Of a DNA stretch of 6,663 bases, positions 4,249-6,663 are shown in pieces. The notes under the pieces are model-generated. The model saw nothing but the letters and a program-made list of their open reading frames with translations. It was not told where the DNA came from and did not search any database. The position numbers and the translations under genes were made by a program. The stretch lies in contig JAADFV010000138.1 in the NCBI GenBank assembly GCA_013152695.1, positions 1-6,663 on the forward strand. Direction: 5' to 3'. This DNA is from Chloroflexota bacterium. Its GTDB lineage: Bacteria; Chloroflexota; Anaerolineae; J102. Numbering within the stretch: the stretch's first letter is position 1; each line of letters starts with the position of its first letter.

Positions 4249-6447
4249 ATGGCACAGTATAAGCCCCCCACCATCCAAGAATTGATGGCAAAACTGACCT
4301 ATTTGGGGCCAGACGAGCGCATCTTAGTTCGCCGCGCCTACGATGTTGCCGAGCAGTTCCATCGTGGTCAAAAACGAAGCTCTGGGGAAGATTATATTTC
4401 TCACCCCCTGGCCGTGGCCGATATCCTCGCTGACTTACACAGCGATGCCGAAACTTTGGCCGCGGGCTTACTGCATGATGTCATCGAAGATTGTGACTAT
4501 ACGCCGGAACAATTAGAGGAGCAATTTGGGCCGGTGATCGCGCGTATGGTCTTAGGGGTAACCAAACTCTCGAAACAAACACGGGCAGAACTAGAGCCGA
4601 CCGATAATCATGGCCGCTTCGAAATGCAATCGGGCGGAAACGGTAAGGTGCGAACGATTGCGCCCTCCCGGCAAAGTGAGTGGGCCGAAAATATGCGCCA
4701 GCTCTTCATGAGTTCGGTAGAGCACCCCCTGATTTTGGTGATCAAGCTGGCAGACAGGCTGCACAACATGCGCACTCTGGATGGCCACCAAAGTGAGGAA
4801 AAGCGGAGGCGCATCGCCCAGGAAACGATGGACATCTTTGCACCGGTGGCCAATCGCCTGGGCATGTGGCAGATTAAGTGGGAATTAGAGGATCTGGCCT
4901 TTCGTTATTTGCAACCTGACACCTATCAACAACTGAAGGAGCAAATCAACCAAAGGCGGAGGGCACGGGAGCGGTTTGTCAGGCAGGTTGTCAAGCAAAT
5001 TGAGGAAGATTTAGCCAAGGCAAGAATCAAAGGGGAGGTGTCGGGACGTCCAAAACATATTTACTCGATCTGGCGCAAAATGCAGCGAAAGGGTATTCCC
5101 TTTGAAAAAGTGTACGATATCCATGGTTTTCGCGTCATTGTCGAGTCGGTAGCCGATTGCTATACGGTCTTGGGACTGGTTCATCATCGCTGGAAGCCCA
5201 TTCCCGGCGAATTCGATGATTATATTGCCCGGCCCAAAGAGAATGGCTATCAATCCCTGCACACCGCCGTGGTAGGGCCTCGAGGAGTACACATGGAGGT
5301 GCAAATACGCACCCACGAGATGCACCGACTGGCCGAGCAGGGGGTAGCAGCCCATTGGCAATACAAGGAGGGAGGGCAGAGCTATAATAGCGAGTTTGCC
5401 AATAAAGTGGCCTGGCTTCGAGCCTTGATCAATTATGAAGATGAGTCATCCAGTGCCACCGAGCTAATGGAAGATATGCAGGAAGACCTCTTTAGTGACA
5501 GGGTATACGTTTTTACCCCGGCCGGCGATCTTCTCAGCCTTCCTGCAGGCTCAACCCCTATTGATTTTGCTTATTACATCCACACAGAGGTGGGACATCG
5601 CTGCCGCGGCGCCCGTGTCAACGGCAAACTCGTACGCCTTGATTATCAGCTCAAGAATCGCGATCAGGTAGAGATCATCACCGCCAAACATGGTGGCCCC
5701 AGCCGGGATTGGCTAAACAGGAATCTCGGCTTCGTCAAAACCAGGCGTGCTCGCGGCAAGATCAAGGCCTGGTTTCGGCGACAAGACCGCGATCTTAACA
5801 TCAGTGCCGGACGCCAGGCCCTGGATCGGCTCCTGAAACAACTCAATTTACGCTCGGTTAGTTTCGAAGAAGCGGCCAAAGCCTTCAAAGACGAGTACCC
5901 CACTCTGGACGATCTTCTGGCGGCCATCGGTTATGGAGACATCTCTGTTGAACGTATTGCCGGAAAGCTTCTTACCATGCAGAAACTGTCGGAAGAAGCC
6001 GACCAAGACGATCAGCTGGATTTACCGGAAATAGCAACGCCGCCCCCGGCCGCCAGTGGAACCGAAGTCCGGGTATTGGGCGTGGATGGCCTGCTGACAA
6101 AATTGGCGCAATGTTGCCATCCCGTACCGGGTGAGCCCATTATCGGCTATGTCACACGCGGTCATGGTGTGACCGTTCACCGTGCCGATTGCCCCAATGT
6201 AATCAATCGGGATGAACCTGAACGCCTGATCCATGTCGAGTGGGGAAGTGAGGTGCCAACACATCCCGTACCTCTGGTGATCGAGGCCTGGAATCGGGCT
6301 GGTTTATTGCGGGATATTGCCGGAGTGGTGGCCTCAGAAGGCATCAATATCACTTCTACCAGCACCAAAACCACGACTACAAGCGCCACCGCCCGTATCC
6401 ACATCACCTTAAACGTGAAGGACGCCCATCAACTGGCTCGCGTATGA
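4249..6447 (+). CDS. rsh: RelA/SpoT-family (p)ppGpp synthetase/hydrolase, C-terminus cut by a frameshift
   Basis: This is a long RelA/SpoT homolog, the central enzyme of the stringent response, of 732 residues. The HD hydrolase domain (about 25-200) has R43, H52, HD at 76-77, ED at 80-81, D169, N173 and T176, all the residues expected for ppGpp hydrolysis, plus an insert of about 26 residues at 113-140. The synthetase domain (about 240-370) has RPKHIYSIWRKM (267-278), YD at 289-290, EFDD (321-324), GYQSLH (333-338) and E350 in MEVQIRT. TGS covers 418-480, the CC/zinc-finger region holds C622, C623, H624 and C648, and ACT starts near 676. The frame stops after HQLARV, inside the ACT domain; the rest of the domain follows in the -1 frame. 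The start has a weak GGTGA (4235-4239) nine bases upstream and gives a normal family N-terminus. Hydrolase looks competent; the EFDD motif is more typical of synthetase-only RelA. Confidence 0.95.
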   Translation: MAQYKPPTIQELMAKLTYLGPDERILVRRAYDVAEQFHRGQKRSSGEDYISHPLAVADILADLHSDAETLAAGLLHDVIEDCDYTPEQLEEQFGPVIARMVLGVTKLSKQTRAELEPTDNHGRFEMQSGGNGKVRTIAPSRQSEWAENMRQLFMSSVEHPLILVIKLADRLHNMRTLDGHQSEEKRRRIAQETMDIFAPVANRLGMWQIKWELEDLAFRYLQPDTYQQLKEQINQRRRARERFVRQVVKQIEEDLAKARIKGEVSGRPKHIYSIWRKMQRKGIPFEKVYDIHGFRVIVESVADCYTVLGLVHHRWKPIPGEFDDYIARPKENGYQSLHTAVVGPRGVHMEVQIRTHEMHRLAEQGVAAHWQYKEGGQSYNSEFANKVAWLRALINYEDESSSATELMEDMQEDLFSDRVYVFTPAGDLLSLPAGSTPIDFAYYIHTEVGHRCRGARVNGKLVRLDYQLKNRDQVEIITAKHGGPSRDWLNRNLGFVKTRRARGKIKAWFRRQDRDLNISAGRQALDRLLKQLNLRSVSFEEAAKAFKDEYPTLDDLLAAIGYGDISVERIAGKLLTMQKLSEEADQDDQLDLPEIATPPPAASGTEVRVLGVDGLLTKLAQCCHPVPGEPIIGYVTRGHGVTVHRADCPNVINRDEPERLIHVEWGSEVPTHPVPLVIEAWNRAGLLRDIAGVVASEGINITSTSTKTTTTSATARIHITLNVKDAHQLARV

Positions 6448-6503
6448 TCACCCGCATCGAACGAATTCCCAGCGTGCTCTCTGTGGTGCGTACACGCTCG
6501 TAG
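6444..6503 (+). pseudogene. Displaced C-terminal end of the Rsh ACT domain, -1 frame
   Basis: Starting at the ATG that overlaps the rsh stop (ATGA, 6444-6447), the -1 frame reads MITRIERIPSVLSVVRTRS and then TAG. Joined after HQLARV, this is what the last helix and final strand of an RSH ACT domain look like (LxRVIxRIExIPxVxxVxR). The full protein would be about 750 residues, normal for the family. Explanations are a real 1-base loss or 2-base gain, a sequencing error, a frameshift during translation, or coupled re-initiation giving a separate 19-residue peptide. No homopolymer and no X-XXY-YYZ slippery heptamer is present at the junction. Confidence 0.85.
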
Positions 6504-6574
6504 CAAGCAACACTTGCGAAGTTGCCCTCTATCACAAGCAGTGGAGGACGCCGCCGCAAGGGTTGCTTGCTTTT
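6502..6574 (+). terminator. Long paired-palindrome hairpin after rsh, probable terminator
   Basis: Arms AGCAAGCAACACTTGCG (6502-6518) and CGCAAGGGTTGCTTGCT (6555-6571) match as inverted repeats at 16 of 17 positions and enclose 36 bases; TTTT (6571-6574) follows. The left arm starts within the TAG that ends the displaced rsh reading frame. Each arm is itself a small hairpin (GCAAG-N5-CTTGC), and the central part can pair CCTC (6526-6529) with GAGG (6544-6547). Position and T run suit termination of rsh. The T run is short, and the two inverted copies of a palindrome also resemble a REP/BIME-type or miniature repeat. Confidence 0.6.
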
Positions 6575-6593
6575 CGATGACATCTTACTGTGA

Positions 6594-6663
6594 TCAAGAC
6601 TTCATGCGCGCCCCTTTGTCTTCATACGTGAAAATCCAACCGGCAAGATCACCGATACCAATC
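6594..6663 (-). CDS. Possible 3' end of a convergent gene, product unknown
   Basis: On the minus strand an open frame enters from the right edge and ends at TGA (6594-6596) after 22 visible residues, including GDLAGWIFTYEDKG. The composition looks protein-like and convergent placement after the rsh hairpin is reasonable. I do not recognise the family. A plus-strand frame from an ATG at 6577 is also open to the edge but has no Shine-Dalgarno and a less protein-like sequence. Confidence 0.3.
   Translation of the reverse strand, partial: IGIGDLAGWIFTYEDKGARMKS

Noticed and set aside
4244..4285. Short out-of-frame ORF starting at ATG 4244, overlapping the rsh start
   Set aside because: It has 13 codons, no own ribosome site and no attenuation-like codon pattern; probably chance.
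6438..6447. Programmed -1 ribosomal frameshift site at the end of rsh
   Set aside because: The sequence around the stop (CTCGCGTATGATC) has no X-XXY-YYZ heptamer, and an RF2-type +1 shift would lead into the wrong frame. Kept only as one possible explanation of the split.
1..6663. CRISPR array, insertion sequence, phage or toxin-antitoxin genes
   Set aside because: No regularly spaced repeats, transposase motifs or toxin-antitoxin pairs were found on either strand; mazG here is not accompanied by mazE or mazF.

Overview
This window looks like ordinary chromosomal housekeeping DNA from a bacterium. Base composition is close to balanced and there are no transposases, phage genes or CRISPR arrays. 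The combination of a YabN-type methylase-MazG fusion, a full-length RelA/SpoT protein and tRNA-Arg with encoded CCA fits a Gram-positive-like or Chloroflexota lineage. I favour Chloroflexota from the general look of the RelA/SpoT and MazG proteins, but this is an impression and not a measured result.

Layout: two transcription units diverge from about 2371-2492. To the left (minus strand) lie a small two-helix membrane protein (2101-2370), folK (1523-2017) and recF (178-1434). folK and recF each have their own candidate extended -10 promoter. To the right (plus strand) lie tRNA-Arg(UCG) (2549-2624) with a strong sigma-70-type promoter and its own terminator, then mazG (2709-4124) and the (p)ppGpp gene rsh (4249-6447), which has its own promoter. 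A 17-nt inverted repeat followed by a short T run closes rsh. The last ~70 bases may hold the 3' end of a convergent gene. The first 177 bases hold no convincing gene.

The genes cover DNA gap repair (RecF), folate synthesis (FolK), nucleotide-pool cleaning (MazG) and the stringent response (RelA/SpoT). Adjacency of mazG and rsh is functionally suggestive, because E. coli MazG is known to affect ppGpp levels and sits in the relA region there.

Main points for a second look: (1) rsh stops early at a TGA overlapping an ATG (ATGA), and the missing conserved C-terminus of the ACT domain follows intact in the -1 frame for 19 codons. (2) The Rsh synthetase carries the acidic EFDD motif of synthetase-only RelA enzymes, yet its HD hydrolase residues are complete. 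(3) The second MazG domain has lost its catalytic helix. (4) Three predicted promoters (recF, tRNA, rsh) have an inverted repeat sitting at the predicted +1. (5) A paired-palindrome element follows rsh. I did not find a clearly new multi-gene system.
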